44,610 nt of DNA from Gammaproteobacteria bacterium (lineage in GTDB: Bacteria > Pseudomonadota > Gammaproteobacteria > DSM-16500). The translations under genes and the position numbers were made by a program. Shown here in pieces: positions 16,099 through 25,904 of the stretch (positions are counted from its first letter, which is position 1; every line of letters starts with the position of its first letter). The notes beneath the pieces were generated by a model. It did no database searches, was not told the DNA's origin, and saw only the letters and a list, made by a program, of their open reading frames with translations. Location: NCBI GenBank assembly GCA_013287085.1, contig JABDEM010000010.1:1-44610 (forward strand), in the 5' to 3' direction.

Positions 16099-16461
16099 CT
16101 AATATTCCGTATATTTTTTAGCGTTTCCCTTAACAAGATGGGCGGGATAGCGTTGATTATTAATAAGAATTTTTTGGGTGAGGGCTTCACTAAGATTAAT
16201 GTTCATTAAATCAGCTAAACGAATCAAATAAAGAAGAATATCGGCTATTTCATGGCTAGTTTTTTCTTTAATATCAGCATCTTTAAAAGCATTATTAGAA
16301 TCTTTATCTGACATCCATTGAAATATTTCCAGCAATTCACCTGACTCTCCGGCTAATGCCATCGCTAGATTTTTAGGATTATGAAATTGATTCCAGTCAC
16401 GGACATCGGAAAATTCTTGTAAGATCTTTTTTAAATGATTGATATCAAGCATGTCTGACAT
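16099..16461 (-). CDS. MazG-like nucleotide pyrophosphohydrolase (dCTPase-like)
   Basis: 120 residues, an all-helical single-domain MazG-fold protein. The metal-binding E-x-x-E and E-x-x-D pattern is visible as GESGELLEIFQW and SHEIADILLYLIRLAD. The N-terminal DWNQFHNPKNLAMALAGE block is characteristic of the RS21-C6/XTP3TPA (dCTP pyrophosphatase 1) subgroup. Such enzymes hydrolyse non-canonical or excess (d)NTPs to (d)NMP and pyrophosphate. It lies 6 bp downstream of murJ on the same strand and is probably the last gene of that transcription unit. Confidence 0.88.
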   Translation of the reverse strand: MSDMLDINHLKKILQEFSDVRDWNQFHNPKNLAMALAGESGELLEIFQWMSDKDSNNAFKDADIKEKTSHEIADILLYLIRLADLMNINLSEALTQKILINNQRYPAHLVKGNAKKYTEY

Positions 16462-16467
16462 ATTATA

Positions 16468-18009
16468 TTAAATCGCCCCAACTGCCCTCAAATCCCTAGG
16501 CCGCATTTGACTAATCCATAAACTCGCCAAATAAATCGCAATCGAGCTCACGCCAATAATGAATACATGTAAAACTCGTTGCTGCCAACCCAGACTCGTC
16601 CAATCAGAAATATCGCCCGTTGCCCACCATAAAAATATAGCCAGCACGCCGTTTGCAAAAATCAATTGCGAGAAAAATTTAATCCAGCCGGGTTGGGGAC
16701 TATAAAGTCCTCGCCGATATAAGAAAAACATCAATGCAAAGACATTGATCCAAGAAGAGAGCGAGCTTGCGAGAGCCAAACCTGCGTGTGCTAAGGGAAA
16801 CATTAAAATAGCACTTAAAATCATATTCATCACAACAGAAAACACGGCAATTTTAACCGGGGTTTTTAAATTTTGTTTAGCATAAAAAGCAGAAGATAAA
16901 ACTTTAGCTAGCATAAAAGCTTGTAAGCCTATCGAATAAGTAATAACACTTTGTTGAGTCATAATGACATCATGCAGCGTAAATAATTTGCCGTTATAAA
17001 ATAAAGTAATAATAAGTGGCGCTGAGAATATAGCCATGGTGAGAGCTGCAGGTAAGCCTATTAATAAATTACAACGAATTCCCCAATCCAATACACTCGA
17101 AAATCCTTCTTTGGATTCAGCTGCGTGATGACGAGAAAGATTAGGTAATACAACGGTTGCAAGAGCAACACCAAACACTCCTAAGGGAAAATACGCTAAA
17201 CGCTCTGAATAATAAAGCCAGGAAACACTGCCTATTGCTAAAAAAGAAGCAAAAATAGTATTTAATAATAAACTAATTTGGCCGACCGACGCGCCAAAAA
17301 GTGCGGGCGTCATTAATTTCAAAACTCGTTGTACGCCTTCGTCTTTCCAATCTAATTTAGGTCTAACTAAAAGTCCTATGCGATAGAGGCCGGGCAATAA
17401 AAATAAAAATTGCATAAAGCCAGCTATTAATACGCCCCATGCTTGCGATTCAATGGGCACTGAAAAAAACTGCGACATCCCAAAAGCTGTAGCAATTAGA
17501 CAAATATTTAATAAAGCAGGCGTAAAAGAAGGGAGACCAAATTTTCCATAGCTATTTAAAATTGAACCCACAAAAGCGGTGAGTGAAATGAGCATTAAGT
17601 AGGGGAAAGTGATGCGTAACATTTCTGATGATAAATGAAATCGATAAGGATCTAATCCTGGTGCTGAAATATGAATTAAAAGTGGGGCGCCTATGACACC
17701 TAAGATAGTAATAATTAATAAAATTAAACCTAAGGATCCCGCAATATGACCCAGAAACTTTCTTACTTGAGCTTGATTTTGTTTATGTTTATATTCAGAT
17801 AAAACAGGCACAAAGGCTTGTGAAAAAGAACCTTCGGCAAATAAATTGCGCATAAAATTCGGAATTTTGAACGCAATATAAAAAGCATCTGTCATGGCAT
17901 TGACGCCAAAGATTTGCGCTGCGATTAAATCACGAGCAAATCCTAACATGCGTGAGATAAAAGTCATGGCAGAGACTAAGGATGTCGATTTAAATAAGGC
18001 TTTGCTCAT
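16468..18009 (-). CDS. murJ: lipid II flippase MurJ (MviN)
   Basis: 513 residues, usual length, with about 14 hydrophobic helices of the MOP/MATE-like fold. The N-terminal stretch SRMLGFARDLIAAQIFG and FKIPNFMRNLFAEGSFSQAF is diagnostic of MurJ. It moves lipid II from the inner to the outer leaflet of the cytoplasmic membrane for peptidoglycan synthesis. Start ATG 18009 overlaps the rlmB stop by 4 bp. It lies in the leftward unit 73-aa gene, rnr, rlmB, murJ, mazG-like. Confidence 0.97.
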   Translation of the reverse strand: MSKALFKSTSLVSAMTFISRMLGFARDLIAAQIFGVNAMTDAFYIAFKIPNFMRNLFAEGSFSQAFVPVLSEYKHKQNQAQVRKFLGHIAGSLGLILLIITILGVIGAPLLIHISAPGLDPYRFHLSSEMLRITFPYLMLISLTAFVGSILNSYGKFGLPSFTPALLNICLIATAFGMSQFFSVPIESQAWGVLIAGFMQFLFLLPGLYRIGLLVRPKLDWKDEGVQRVLKLMTPALFGASVGQISLLLNTIFASFLAIGSVSWLYYSERLAYFPLGVFGVALATVVLPNLSRHHAAESKEGFSSVLDWGIRCNLLIGLPAALTMAIFSAPLIITLFYNGKLFTLHDVIMTQQSVITYSIGLQAFMLAKVLSSAFYAKQNLKTPVKIAVFSVVMNMILSAILMFPLAHAGLALASSLSSWINVFALMFFLYRRGLYSPQPGWIKFFSQLIFANGVLAIFLWWATGDISDWTSLGWQQRVLHVFIIGVSSIAIYLASLWISQMRPRDLRAVGAI

Positions 18010-18740
18010 GATCGTTGCCTCAAGGCTTCAAATAAAAATATCCCTGTCGCTACCGATACATTTAAACTAGAAACCGATCCTTGCATAGGAATATTTAATA
18101 GCTCATCACAATGCTCACGCGTTAAGCGTCTTAGGCCTTGACCTTCGGCGCCCATCACTATGGCCAGAGGCACTTTCAAATTAGCTTGATAAAGCGTTTT
18201 AGTCGCTTCCCCTGCCGCGCCAAAAACCCAAATATTTTTATCTTTTAATTCGCGTATTGTACGCGCAAGATTGGTAATTTGTATAAAAGGAATCGTTTCA
18301 GCAGCGCCACTCGCTACTTTGCTTACTGTTGGTGTGATGCTTGCCGATTTATCTTTAGGTGCTATCACTGCATGCACACCCGCAGCATCAGCAGAACGCA
18401 AACAAGCGCCTAAATTATGCGGATCTTGTACGCCATCTAAAATTAATAAAAACGCAGGCTCGGTTAAGCTTTCGACTAATTCATCGAGATCATTTTCAGA
18501 ATAAGTTTTTGCTGGCATGCATTCAGCAATAATACCTTGATGTACGCCATTTTCACTCATGCGATCTAATTCAGTGCGATTTAAGAAAGAAGTTTTTATA
18601 TGATAATTTTTGGCTAAAGATAAAAGAGTAGAGTCTTGTTTATCTTTTTGGAAATATAAATGCAACAAACGCTCAGGCTGTTTCTGCAATATTGCAGAAA
18701 CAGAATGGGTGCCAAAAATGTATTGCTTTTTCTGTGCCAT
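18006..18740 (-). CDS. rlmB: 23S rRNA (guanosine-2251-2'-O)-methyltransferase
   Basis: 244 residues, SPOUT-class TrmH/RlmB family. An N-terminal substrate-binding domain (FGTHSVSAILQKQPERLLHLY) is followed by the knotted catalytic domain with motif 1 LDGVQDPHNLGACLRSADA, motif 2 IVMGAEGQGLRRL and motif 3 SSLNVSVATGIFLFEALRQ. It methylates the ribose of G2251 in the peptidyl-transferase P loop. It starts one base inside the rnr stop (TAATG) and overlaps murJ by 4 bp, so rnr-rlmB-murJ is translationally coupled. Confidence 0.96.
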   Translation of the reverse strand: MAQKKQYIFGTHSVSAILQKQPERLLHLYFQKDKQDSTLLSLAKNYHIKTSFLNRTELDRMSENGVHQGIIAECMPAKTYSENDLDELVESLTEPAFLLILDGVQDPHNLGACLRSADAAGVHAVIAPKDKSASITPTVSKVASGAAETIPFIQITNLARTIRELKDKNIWVFGAAGEATKTLYQANLKVPLAIVMGAEGQGLRRLTREHCDELLNIPMQGSVSSLNVSVATGIFLFEALRQRS

Positions 18741-20953
18741 TATCTTTTTTTCTTAGCTGATTTCTTTTTTTGGGATGTTTTAACTTCTGCTTCAGGAATA
18801 AGATCAATTTGTCGACTATCTAAATCTACGCGCGCAACTTTAACGCGTATGACATCTCCTAAACGGAAGCGTTCATTCGTATTTTCACCATAGAGACTGC
18901 GTTTGATAGGATCAAAACGGTAATAATCATTTTGCAGAGCGCTAATATGAACTAAGCCTTCTACATAAATATCAGACAATTCTACGAATAATCCAAAACT
19001 GGTGACACTTGCAATCACCCCTGAATAAGTTTCGCCGACTTTATCTAACATAAATTCACATTTTAACCAATCAATGGCTTCACGGGTTGCTTCATCGGCT
19101 CGACGTTCTGTCATCGAACAATGTTCACCTAAGTATTCTAAGTGTGAGCCATCATCACCTTGATGCGATTTATGCTGTAACACTTGTCGAATCCCACGAT
19201 GGACTAATAAATCAGGATAGCGACGAATGGGTGAGGTAAAATGCGCATAAGCATCATAAGCCAAACCAAAATGGCCTTTATTATTGGGGCTATATACCGC
19301 CTGACTTAAGGAGCGTAATAAAACCGTTTGAATCAAATGAGCATCAGGACGTCCGGTAATAGAGGATAATAATTGCGAATAATCTTTTGGCGTCGGTTCA
19401 CCATGGCTTGGTAATTTTAATCCGATCTCTTGTAAAAATTGTTTTAAATTTTCTAGTTTTTCAACGGAAGGACCTTCGTGTACTCTAAATAAAGTGGGTT
19501 GCTTATTTTTTAATAAAAATCGCGCTGCAGAAATATTGGCGCAGAGCATGCATTCTTCAATTAAACGATGCGCATCGTTGCGTTCAGATGCAATAATTTT
19601 TTCAATTTTACGACCTTCACCATAAATAATTTTAGTTTCGGGTAAATCAAAATCAATAGTACCGCGCACATCACGTGCTTTGTGTAAGATATAATAGAGC
19701 AAAAATAAATTATCTAAATGCGAAACAACGTTTTTATATTCTTCGCGTAATTTGCCATCTTGTTTTACGCCCATGGCATAAACTTTATTATAAGTTAATC
19801 TGGCTTGAGATTTAAAAACTGCATCGTAGAATTTAAAATTAGCAATTTCACCCATTGCCGTAATATTCATTTCACAAACCATGGCTAATCGATCGACATT
19901 GGGTTTGAGTGAACATAGTTCATTGGATAATTCTTCCGGTAACATGGGAATGACACGATTAGGAAAATAAACTGAATTCCCGCGATTTAAAGCTTCTTTG
20001 TCTAACGCAGAATTGGGTTTTACATAATGACTCACATCGGCAATCGCGACATATAAAAGCCAACCATTAGTGGTTGGCTCACAATAAACCGCATCATCAA
20101 AATCTTTGGCATCTTCGCCATCGATAGTCACAAAAGGAAGATGACGTAAATCGTTACGGCCTTGATAGGCTGCAGGATCAACGGTGGTTGGGATTTTTTT
20201 CGCTTCATTTAAAACGGCCTCAGGCCAAGTATGGGGGATTTCATGATTATGAATCGCCACATCAATTTCCATGCCGGGCGCCATATGTTCGCCCAACACA
20301 CGGAGGATTTTTCCAATGGGAGGCGTGGTGAGAGTGGGTTGATCAATAATTTCAACAATGACCATCTGGCCATTTTGGGCGTCCCCTTTGTTTTCCGGTG
20401 CAATTAAAATATTATGCGGAATTTTTTGGTGCGTAGGCTCAACGTAAGTGACACCTGATTTTGTGATTAAACGACCCGCTAATGTATGCGTATTGCGTTC
20501 TAGGACTTCGACAATAATCGCTTCACGTCGTCCGCGGTTATCTAAACCAGCTGCGTGCACCACGACTTTATCATTAGGGAAAACCATGCGCATTTGTCTA
20601 GGGCTTAAGAAAAGATCATCCCCGCCTTCTTCAGGCTCTACAAACCCGAACCCTTCTTTATGACCTAATACATGGCCACGTATGAGTTCCATTTTGCTAA
20701 TAGGGCCATACGCTCCGCGGCGATTTTGATGCAACTGGCCATCTCTAGCCATCGCAATAAGACGACGCCTTAAGGCTTCTTGTTCATCCTCGGAGGTTAA
20801 TTCAAGTTCGCGTAGTAACTGGCGGTAGGTTGCTGGACTTTCGCGGTTAGTTAAGTGTTCTATGATAAATTCCCGACTCGGAATGGGGTTTTCATATTTC
20901 TGCGCTTCCCGTTCAGCAAATTGATCTTGCTGGTTTTTCTTTTTCTTCCCCAT
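18740..20953 (-). CDS. rnr: ribonuclease R
   Basis: 737 residues. Order of domains: N-terminal helix-turn-helix-like RNase B region (NRESPATYRQLLRELELT), cold-shock domains (GHKEGFGFVEPEEGGDDLFL), the RNB catalytic domain with acidic cluster DGEDAKDFDDAVY and the downstream HFTSPIRRYPDLLVHR, then S1 (GETYSGVIASVTSFGLFVEL) and a Lys-rich tail. It is a processive 3'-5' exoribonuclease that degrades structured RNA and takes part in rRNA and tmRNA quality control. The rnr-rlmB order is conserved in gammaproteobacteria. A 73-aa gene starts the unit 19 bp upstream. Confidence 0.97.
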   Translation of the reverse strand: MGKKKKNQQDQFAEREAQKYENPIPSREFIIEHLTNRESPATYRQLLRELELTSEDEQEALRRRLIAMARDGQLHQNRRGAYGPISKMELIRGHVLGHKEGFGFVEPEEGGDDLFLSPRQMRMVFPNDKVVVHAAGLDNRGRREAIIVEVLERNTHTLAGRLITKSGVTYVEPTHQKIPHNILIAPENKGDAQNGQMVIVEIIDQPTLTTPPIGKILRVLGEHMAPGMEIDVAIHNHEIPHTWPEAVLNEAKKIPTTVDPAAYQGRNDLRHLPFVTIDGEDAKDFDDAVYCEPTTNGWLLYVAIADVSHYVKPNSALDKEALNRGNSVYFPNRVIPMLPEELSNELCSLKPNVDRLAMVCEMNITAMGEIANFKFYDAVFKSQARLTYNKVYAMGVKQDGKLREEYKNVVSHLDNLFLLYYILHKARDVRGTIDFDLPETKIIYGEGRKIEKIIASERNDAHRLIEECMLCANISAARFLLKNKQPTLFRVHEGPSVEKLENLKQFLQEIGLKLPSHGEPTPKDYSQLLSSITGRPDAHLIQTVLLRSLSQAVYSPNNKGHFGLAYDAYAHFTSPIRRYPDLLVHRGIRQVLQHKSHQGDDGSHLEYLGEHCSMTERRADEATREAIDWLKCEFMLDKVGETYSGVIASVTSFGLFVELSDIYVEGLVHISALQNDYYRFDPIKRSLYGENTNERFRLGDVIRVKVARVDLDSRQIDLIPEAEVKTSQKKKSAKKKR

Positions 20954-20972
20954 TCTTCACCGTTAATTAAAT

Positions 20973-21194
20973 TTACTCTGTAATAAGATACTCCTGCCAG
21001 TAAAGTTTTTCCATAAAATCAAAGGCAGTGTAGACTCTCATGGACTCATCTCGAAGTGTTTGACGATAAGCTTCAAAACGCTGTTTATAGATTTCTTTTT
21101 CGCGCTCATCTACTTGATTCTTTTGACGTTCTGCAATATATTCCTTGACGACACTTCGCATAGCTTCTAAGCAAACTTCATCTTTATGCTGCAT
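20973..21194 (-). CDS. small hypothetical protein with its own PmrA-like promoter, upstream of rnr
   Basis: 73 residues, unrecognised, very charged and helical (EYIAERQKNQVDEREKEIY then RFEAYRQTLRDESMRVYTAF), ending FDFMEKLYWQEYLITE. No membrane segment or signal. A GGGGTG ribosome site precedes ATG 21194, and the PmrA-like box with -10 lies 34-66 bp upstream. The stop is 19 bp before rnr with no terminator between, so the promoter probably also drives rnr. It could be a small Dot/Icm substrate, a chaperone-like helper or a regulator; nothing in the sequence decides. Confidence 0.65.
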   Translation of the reverse strand: MQHKDEVCLEAMRSVVKEYIAERQKNQVDEREKEIYKQRFEAYRQTLRDESMRVYTAFDFMEKLYWQEYLITE

Positions 21195-21227
21195 AACTCA
21201 CCCCTTAAGTGATTGATCCGTTTATTT

Positions 21228-21260
21228 ATTCTACAGACCAATACTTAAGGTAATCTTAAT
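21228..21260 (-). promoter_or_regulatory. PmrA-like box and -10 of the 73-aa gene (rnr unit)
   Basis: On the minus strand ATTAA (21260-21256), six bases, CTTAA (21249-21245), then TAGAAT at 21233-21228. The last base of the second half site plus the gap gives the same distance to the -10 as at the two other boxes of the window. Half sites differ from the consensus only in the first base of the first half. Confidence 0.6.
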
Positions 21261-21309
21261 AAGCGAGGGTATTTTTGACTATTTTTTGAGCGCTGTCTAG
21301 TCTTTTGTT

Positions 21310-22104
21310 TTATACCGCTACTTCACCCTTAATATGGGGATGAGATTGGTAATTAATAATTTCAAAATCCTCAAATTTATAATCAAAAATAGAAGCCGGT
21401 TTTTGCTTGATGACTAGTTGGGGTAATGGAAAAGGGGTGCGAGATAATTGCAAATTAATTTGCTCTAGGTGATTTAAATAAATATGACAATCTCCCCCCG
21501 TCCAAATAAAATCGCCCACGCTTAAGTTACATTGCTCCGCAATCATATGGGTTAAAAGTGAGTAAGAGGCAATATTAAAAGGCACGCCTAAAAAAGTATC
21601 GGCTGAGCGTTGATAAAGCTGACAGGATAATTTCCCATCCGCCACATAAAATTGAAACAGCAAATGGCAGGGGGGTAAGGCCATTTTTGATAGTTCACCC
21701 ACATTCCAGGCATTCACTATTAAGCGTCTAGAATCTGGATTCGTTTTAATTTGTTGAATCACATCGCTAATTTGATCAATCGTTTTGCCATCCTGCGTTG
21801 CCCAACTGCGCCATTGCTTGCCATAAACAGGACCTAAATTTCCCTCTTTATCAGCCCAGGCATCCCAAATAGTGACTTTGTTTTCCTGTAAATAGCGGAT
21901 ATTCGTTTCGCCTTTTAAAAACCAAAGCAATTCATGAATAATGCTGCGCAAATGTAATTTTTTAGTAGTAACTAGCGGGAATCCTTGGCTTAAATTAAAT
22001 CGCATTTGATAACCAAAAACACTCAGTGTTCCAGTCCCTGTACGATCTTCTTTTTTAATTCCGTTATCACGGATATAACGCAAGAAATCTAAATATTGCT
22101 GCAT
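21310..22104 (-). CDS. thyA: thymidylate synthase
   Basis: 264 residues, exactly the E. coli length. It methylates dUMP to dTMP with methylene-tetrahydrofolate. The active-site block [14 protein letters not shown] carries Cys146; other landmarks are [35 protein letters not shown] and [12 protein letters not shown]. It overlaps the lgt stop by 16 bp at its start and is the last gene of the rppH-ptsP-lgt-thyA unit. Confidence 0.98.
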   Translation of the reverse strand: MQQYLDFLRYIRDNGIKKEDRTGTGTLSVFGYQMRFNLSQGFPLVTTKKLHLRSIIHELLWFLKGETNIRYLQENKVTIWDAWADKEGNLGPVYGKQWRSWATQDGKTIDQISDVIQQIKTNPDSRRLIVNAWNVGELSKMALPPCHLLFQFYVADGKLSCQLYQRSADTFLGVPFNIASYSLLTHMIAEQCNLSVGDFIWTGGDCHIYLNHLEQINLQLSRTPFPLPQLVIKQKPASIFDYKFEDFEIINYQSHPHIKGEVAV

Positions 22105-22889
22105 ACTCTCTTTCCTGTATAAGCCCAGACTAATAAAATAATGCCAAAAAATATCATGGGCAAGGATAATAATTGCCCTTCAGTAAACCATTGTAAAATA
22201 TAACCGGTTTGGGGATCCGGTTCGCGATAGAATTCTACGCCGAAACGAAAGATGCCATATAAAATTAAAAATAATCCAGACACTACTCCACGAAAATGAT
22301 TTCGGCTGGAAAAAATCCATAAAACCGTAAACAACACCACACCTTCTAAAAGAAATTCATACAATTGCGAGGGGTGTCGCGGGATGTCCCCCCCATTAGG
22401 AAAAATCATACCCCAGGGTACGGTCGTTGTTCGTCCCCACAGTTCACTATTGATAAAATTTCCAATACGACCCATCCCTAAACCGAGTGGAACCGCAGGC
22501 ATTAAAAAATCAGTGATACAAAAGAAAGGAATTTTATGCATTTTAGAATAAATCCAAAGCGCAACCATGACACCGATTAAACCGCCATGAAAAGACATGC
22601 CTCCTTTCCAGGTTTGAAAAACAAATAAAGGATTGGCAATAAAGTAAGACCAATCATAAAAAAATATATACCCTAAACGCCCTCCTAAAATAACACCGAC
22701 GGCGACATAAAATATAAAATCCGAAAGTTGAGCTTTAGTAAAAGGATAAATATCAGGATGTTTTTTTAAACGCCAAGAAAGCGCACTCCATCCAAGAAAA
22801 AAACCAATTAAATACATTAATCCATACCAATGAATCGCTAAGGGCCCCAAATGAAAGGCAACGGGGTTAATATCAGGATATTTCAGCAT
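22089..22889 (-). CDS. lgt: prolipoprotein diacylglyceryl transferase
   Basis: 266 residues with about seven membrane helices. The family signature [18 protein letters not shown] and the catalytic-site SFHGGLIG block are intact. It transfers diacylglycerol from phosphatidylglycerol to the lipobox Cys of prolipoproteins in the inner membrane; substrates in this window would include LolB and the Cys-rich lipoprotein at 27.3 kb. It lies 6 bp downstream of the TauE-like gene and overlaps thyA by 16 bp. Confidence 0.97.
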   Translation of the reverse strand: MLKYPDINPVAFHLGPLAIHWYGLMYLIGFFLGWSALSWRLKKHPDIYPFTKAQLSDFIFYVAVGVILGGRLGYIFFYDWSYFIANPLFVFQTWKGGMSFHGGLIGVMVALWIYSKMHKIPFFCITDFLMPAVPLGLGMGRIGNFINSELWGRTTTVPWGMIFPNGGDIPRHPSQLYEFLLEGVVLFTVLWIFSSRNHFRGVVSGLFLILYGIFRFGVEFYREPDPQTGYILQWFTEGQLLSLPMIFFGIILLVWAYTGKRVCSNI

Positions 22890-22895
22890 AATTTT

Positions 22896-23651
22896 TTACC
22901 TTGCAAAAATTAACATATCAAGCGCAATCAAAAATAAATACGCACTAAAAACTTGTTTTAATAATTTAGTTTGGATTTTATGTGCAATCAGGGTGCCAAT
23001 GGGCGCAAATAAAATACTGGCTAGGGTAATACCTAAAAAAGCCGGCCAATAAATATAACCCGCAATACTATAGCATAGAGTTCCTACTAAACTAATAAAA
23101 AAGGCACAGACTAATGACGTTCCAACGGCATTATGCATTTTTAATTTTAAGCGTAATAAGAGAGGAACAATTAAGATGCCGCCACCCGTACCTAACATAC
23201 TCGTTAGTAAACCTATAAAAAACGAAAGGATGACAGCAATTTTTTTGGAGAAAGAATGTTTAATGAGTTCACGATTGCTGGTTGAAAATAAACGAATCGC
23301 AATGATCAGTAAAAAAGAACCAAAAATTATTTTTAAAACGCGGGAAGGAAGTTCTCCCGCTATCACAGCGCCTAGAATAACGCCTATTAATAATGTCGGT
23401 AGAATGGGCTTTACTGCTTTCCAATCCACGACGCCTCGTTTGTAGTGTGCATAACCTCCCGAAAGAGAAGTAAAGATAACCGTGGCAAGAGATGTCCCAA
23501 TAGCCATATGCATTATCTCTGTTGACGGTACCAGATTGGATTGATAAAAAAGTGCAGCGAGTGCTGGAACAATAATCGTTCCTCCGCCAATTCCAAATAA
23601 ACCCGATACAAGCCCTGCAAAAGCGCCAATGATTAAATAAATTCCTAGCAT
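22896..23651 (-). CDS. TauE/SafE (DUF81) family sulfite/anion exporter-like membrane protein
   Basis: 251 residues with seven to eight hydrophobic helices. Each half carries the family motif: GLVSGLFGIGGGTIIVPAL and GLLTSMLGTGGGILIVPLL, showing the internal duplication typical of TauE/SafE (PF01925, YfcA-like). These proteins move sulfite, sulfoacetate or other small anions; the substrate here is unknown. Start ATG 23651 follows the ptsP stop by 1 nt; a GTG at 23681 is in frame but lies inside ptsP without need. Its place inside the otherwise canonical rppH-ptsP-lgt-thyA string is notable. Confidence 0.88.
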   Translation of the reverse strand: MLGIYLIIGAFAGLVSGLFGIGGGTIIVPALAALFYQSNLVPSTEIMHMAIGTSLATVIFTSLSGGYAHYKRGVVDWKAVKPILPTLLIGVILGAVIAGELPSRVLKIIFGSFLLIIAIRLFSTSNRELIKHSFSKKIAVILSFFIGLLTSMLGTGGGILIVPLLLRLKLKMHNAVGTSLVCAFFISLVGTLCYSIAGYIYWPAFLGITLASILFAPIGTLIAHKIQTKLLKQVFSAYLFLIALDMLIFAR

Positions 23652-23652
23652 T

Positions 23653-25890
23653 TTATTTTTTTCCCGCTCGAATAAGCCCACCCAATCCTGCTTTTTCTAA
23701 TGCTAATTCCATGTGGCATCGTATCATTACTCCACTTTCCATGGAGAATACTTCTTGTAATAATTTTCTCGCTTTGATTAAAGTAAATTGGCTTAACACC
23801 CATTTGATGCGACGTAATGAAAACGCACTCATGCTGAGCGAATCAAAACCCATAGCGACTAATAATAATACGGCAGCAGGATCTCCTGCTAATTCACCGC
23901 AAATGGCCACATGTTTTCCTTCTTGATGTCCTGCTTCAACAGTTTGTAAAAGCGCGCGTAAAACCGCAGGATGCATAGCATCATAGAGATTGGCAACGCG
24001 CGGATTATTTCTATCGACGGCTAATAAATATTGAGTTAAATCATTGCTGCCTACGGATAGAAAATCAACGCGTTTAGAAAGAGCACGTGCTTGATAAACC
24101 GCTGAAGGGACTTCAATCATAACGCCTAATTTCGGCATTTCAATTTCAAATCCTTCATCGCGTACTTCATCAAAAGCTTTTTTCAGTAAACGAATCGCTT
24201 CATCCGCTTCGCTTACATCGGTAATCATAGGGAGCATAATGCGTAAATTATTATTACCTTCGCTCGCCCGCATCATCGCTCGCGTTTGCACTAAAAAAAT
24301 TTCCGGATGATCTAAGGTGATTCGAATGCCGCGCCATCCTAAAAAAGGATTATCTTCATGCACCGGAAAATAGGATAAATTTTTATCGCCACCTATATCG
24401 AGAGTACGCATAATCACAGGGCGTGGAGCAAAAGCCGTGAGTAATTGTCGGTAGAGAATGCGCTGTTCTTCACTGGAAGGAAATCGATCGCGTATTAAAA
24501 AAGGCGTTTCGGTGCGATATAATCCAACACCTTCGGCGCCTGCTGCAAGCGATAAACCGACATCAGCGCCTAAGCCCGTATTCACCATCAAAATAATTCG
24601 ATGACCATCTTTGGTTTGTGCGACTTGGTCTTGTAAATGATCTAAGGTATTTTCTAATTCTTGTTCTTCTTTGACTAGATTTTCAAACTCTTGACGTAAA
24701 TGATTATTGGGTTCTAAATAAATTTGTCCATAAAATCCATCGACAATAATATTTTTTTCTTGTAATTCATAAATAGGAATATCAGTCACGCCCATCACAG
24801 CCGGCACACCCATCGCACGAGCTAAAATGGCGACATGAGAATTACTCGAGCCTTTAACGCAAATAATTCCCGCTAAGCAACCGGTTGGAACTTCGGCTAA
24901 GTCTGCTGCCGTAAGCTCTTCGCCTATTAAAATAGTATGGTTAGTGTAGTCGGGTAAAATGCGTTCATGATTTTGTAAATAAGTGAGTATGCGATAACCT
25001 AAATTTTTAATATCAATCGAGCGATCACGTAGATATTGATTTTCGACGTTTTCTAAGCGATCGGTATAATGCTGAACGACTTCGCGCAAAGCGCCGGGGG
25101 CCCAATTACCACGACGTATGGCAACAATAATTTCAGAGCCAAGATCAGTCGTCGCTAACAAACGTTGATACACATCAAATAAAGCTCGTTCTTCAACCGG
25201 AAGATTAGGACAAATGCGTTCGCTTAAAGCGCGAAATTCTTCTCGACCCGCAGCAAGGGCCGCTTCTAACATTCTAATTTCAGCTTCTACATCATCGGGT
25301 TCGCGATCAGGAACAGAATCTAAATCGAGCGACGGGAAAAGAACCACTCCCGTGCCCATTCCAATACCGGGGGAACTCGGAATGCCAGCATAAGTAGTTT
25401 TATTGAGTTCTATGGTTTCTGCGTGCGCTATGATTCCAGCTAACTGCGCCGAAAGCGTGACTAGAAAAGCTTCTTCGGATTCATCATATTTGTGTGTTTC
25501 TTTTTGTTGTACAATGATGACGCCTAAGACTTCGCGATGATAAATAATCGGTGTGCCTAAAAAAGCTTTGTAACGCTCTTCTTGTAATTCGGGTACGGAT
25601 AAAAAACGCGGATGTAGGGTCGCATCCCGTAAATTAATAGGTTCTTCTCTTTCCCCGACTAAACCAATAACACCTTGATTCAGGGGAATACGAACTTTGC
25701 CAACAGCATGCGGATTTAAACCTTTGGTTGCTGTTAAAACATATTCGCCTTTATGATGATCCAACAAAAAAATAGAACAAGCGTCAGATTCTAAAGCTTG
25801 AGCAATGCGCTTTACCATAATCTCAAGCGCATCTTTGAAATCTTCAGCGCTTGAAACCTCTTGGATAATTTGCCTTAAGGTCTTTAGCAT
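23653..25890 (-). CDS. ptsP: phosphoenolpyruvate-protein phosphotransferase PtsP (enzyme I-Ntr)
   Basis: 745 residues, close to E. coli PtsP. An N-terminal GAF domain (about 15-160) is followed by the enzyme I domains. The phosphohistidine lies in KGSSNSHVAILARAMGVPAV (about His352), and the PEP-binding barrel shows LRTLDIGGDKNLSYF-type sequence, GWRGIRITLDHPEIF and DFLSVGSNDLTQYLLAVDR. It is the first phosphotransferase of the nitrogen PTS, passing phosphate to NPr and EIIA-Ntr. No ptsO/ptsN in the window. It is 14 bp downstream of rppH, the classical gammaproteobacterial order. Confidence 0.97.
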   Translation of the reverse strand: MLKTLRQIIQEVSSAEDFKDALEIMVKRIAQALESDACSIFLLDHHKGEYVLTATKGLNPHAVGKVRIPLNQGVIGLVGEREEPINLRDATLHPRFLSVPELQEERYKAFLGTPIIYHREVLGVIIVQQKETHKYDESEEAFLVTLSAQLAGIIAHAETIELNKTTYAGIPSSPGIGMGTGVVLFPSLDLDSVPDREPDDVEAEIRMLEAALAAGREEFRALSERICPNLPVEERALFDVYQRLLATTDLGSEIIVAIRRGNWAPGALREVVQHYTDRLENVENQYLRDRSIDIKNLGYRILTYLQNHERILPDYTNHTILIGEELTAADLAEVPTGCLAGIICVKGSSNSHVAILARAMGVPAVMGVTDIPIYELQEKNIIVDGFYGQIYLEPNNHLRQEFENLVKEEQELENTLDHLQDQVAQTKDGHRIILMVNTGLGADVGLSLAAGAEGVGLYRTETPFLIRDRFPSSEEQRILYRQLLTAFAPRPVIMRTLDIGGDKNLSYFPVHEDNPFLGWRGIRITLDHPEIFLVQTRAMMRASEGNNNLRIMLPMITDVSEADEAIRLLKKAFDEVRDEGFEIEMPKLGVMIEVPSAVYQARALSKRVDFLSVGSNDLTQYLLAVDRNNPRVANLYDAMHPAVLRALLQTVEAGHQEGKHVAICGELAGDPAAVLLLVAMGFDSLSMSAFSLRRIKWVLSQFTLIKARKLLQEVFSMESGVMIRCHMELALEKAGLGGLIRAGKK

Positions 25891-25904
25891 GAATGTTTCC
25901 TATT

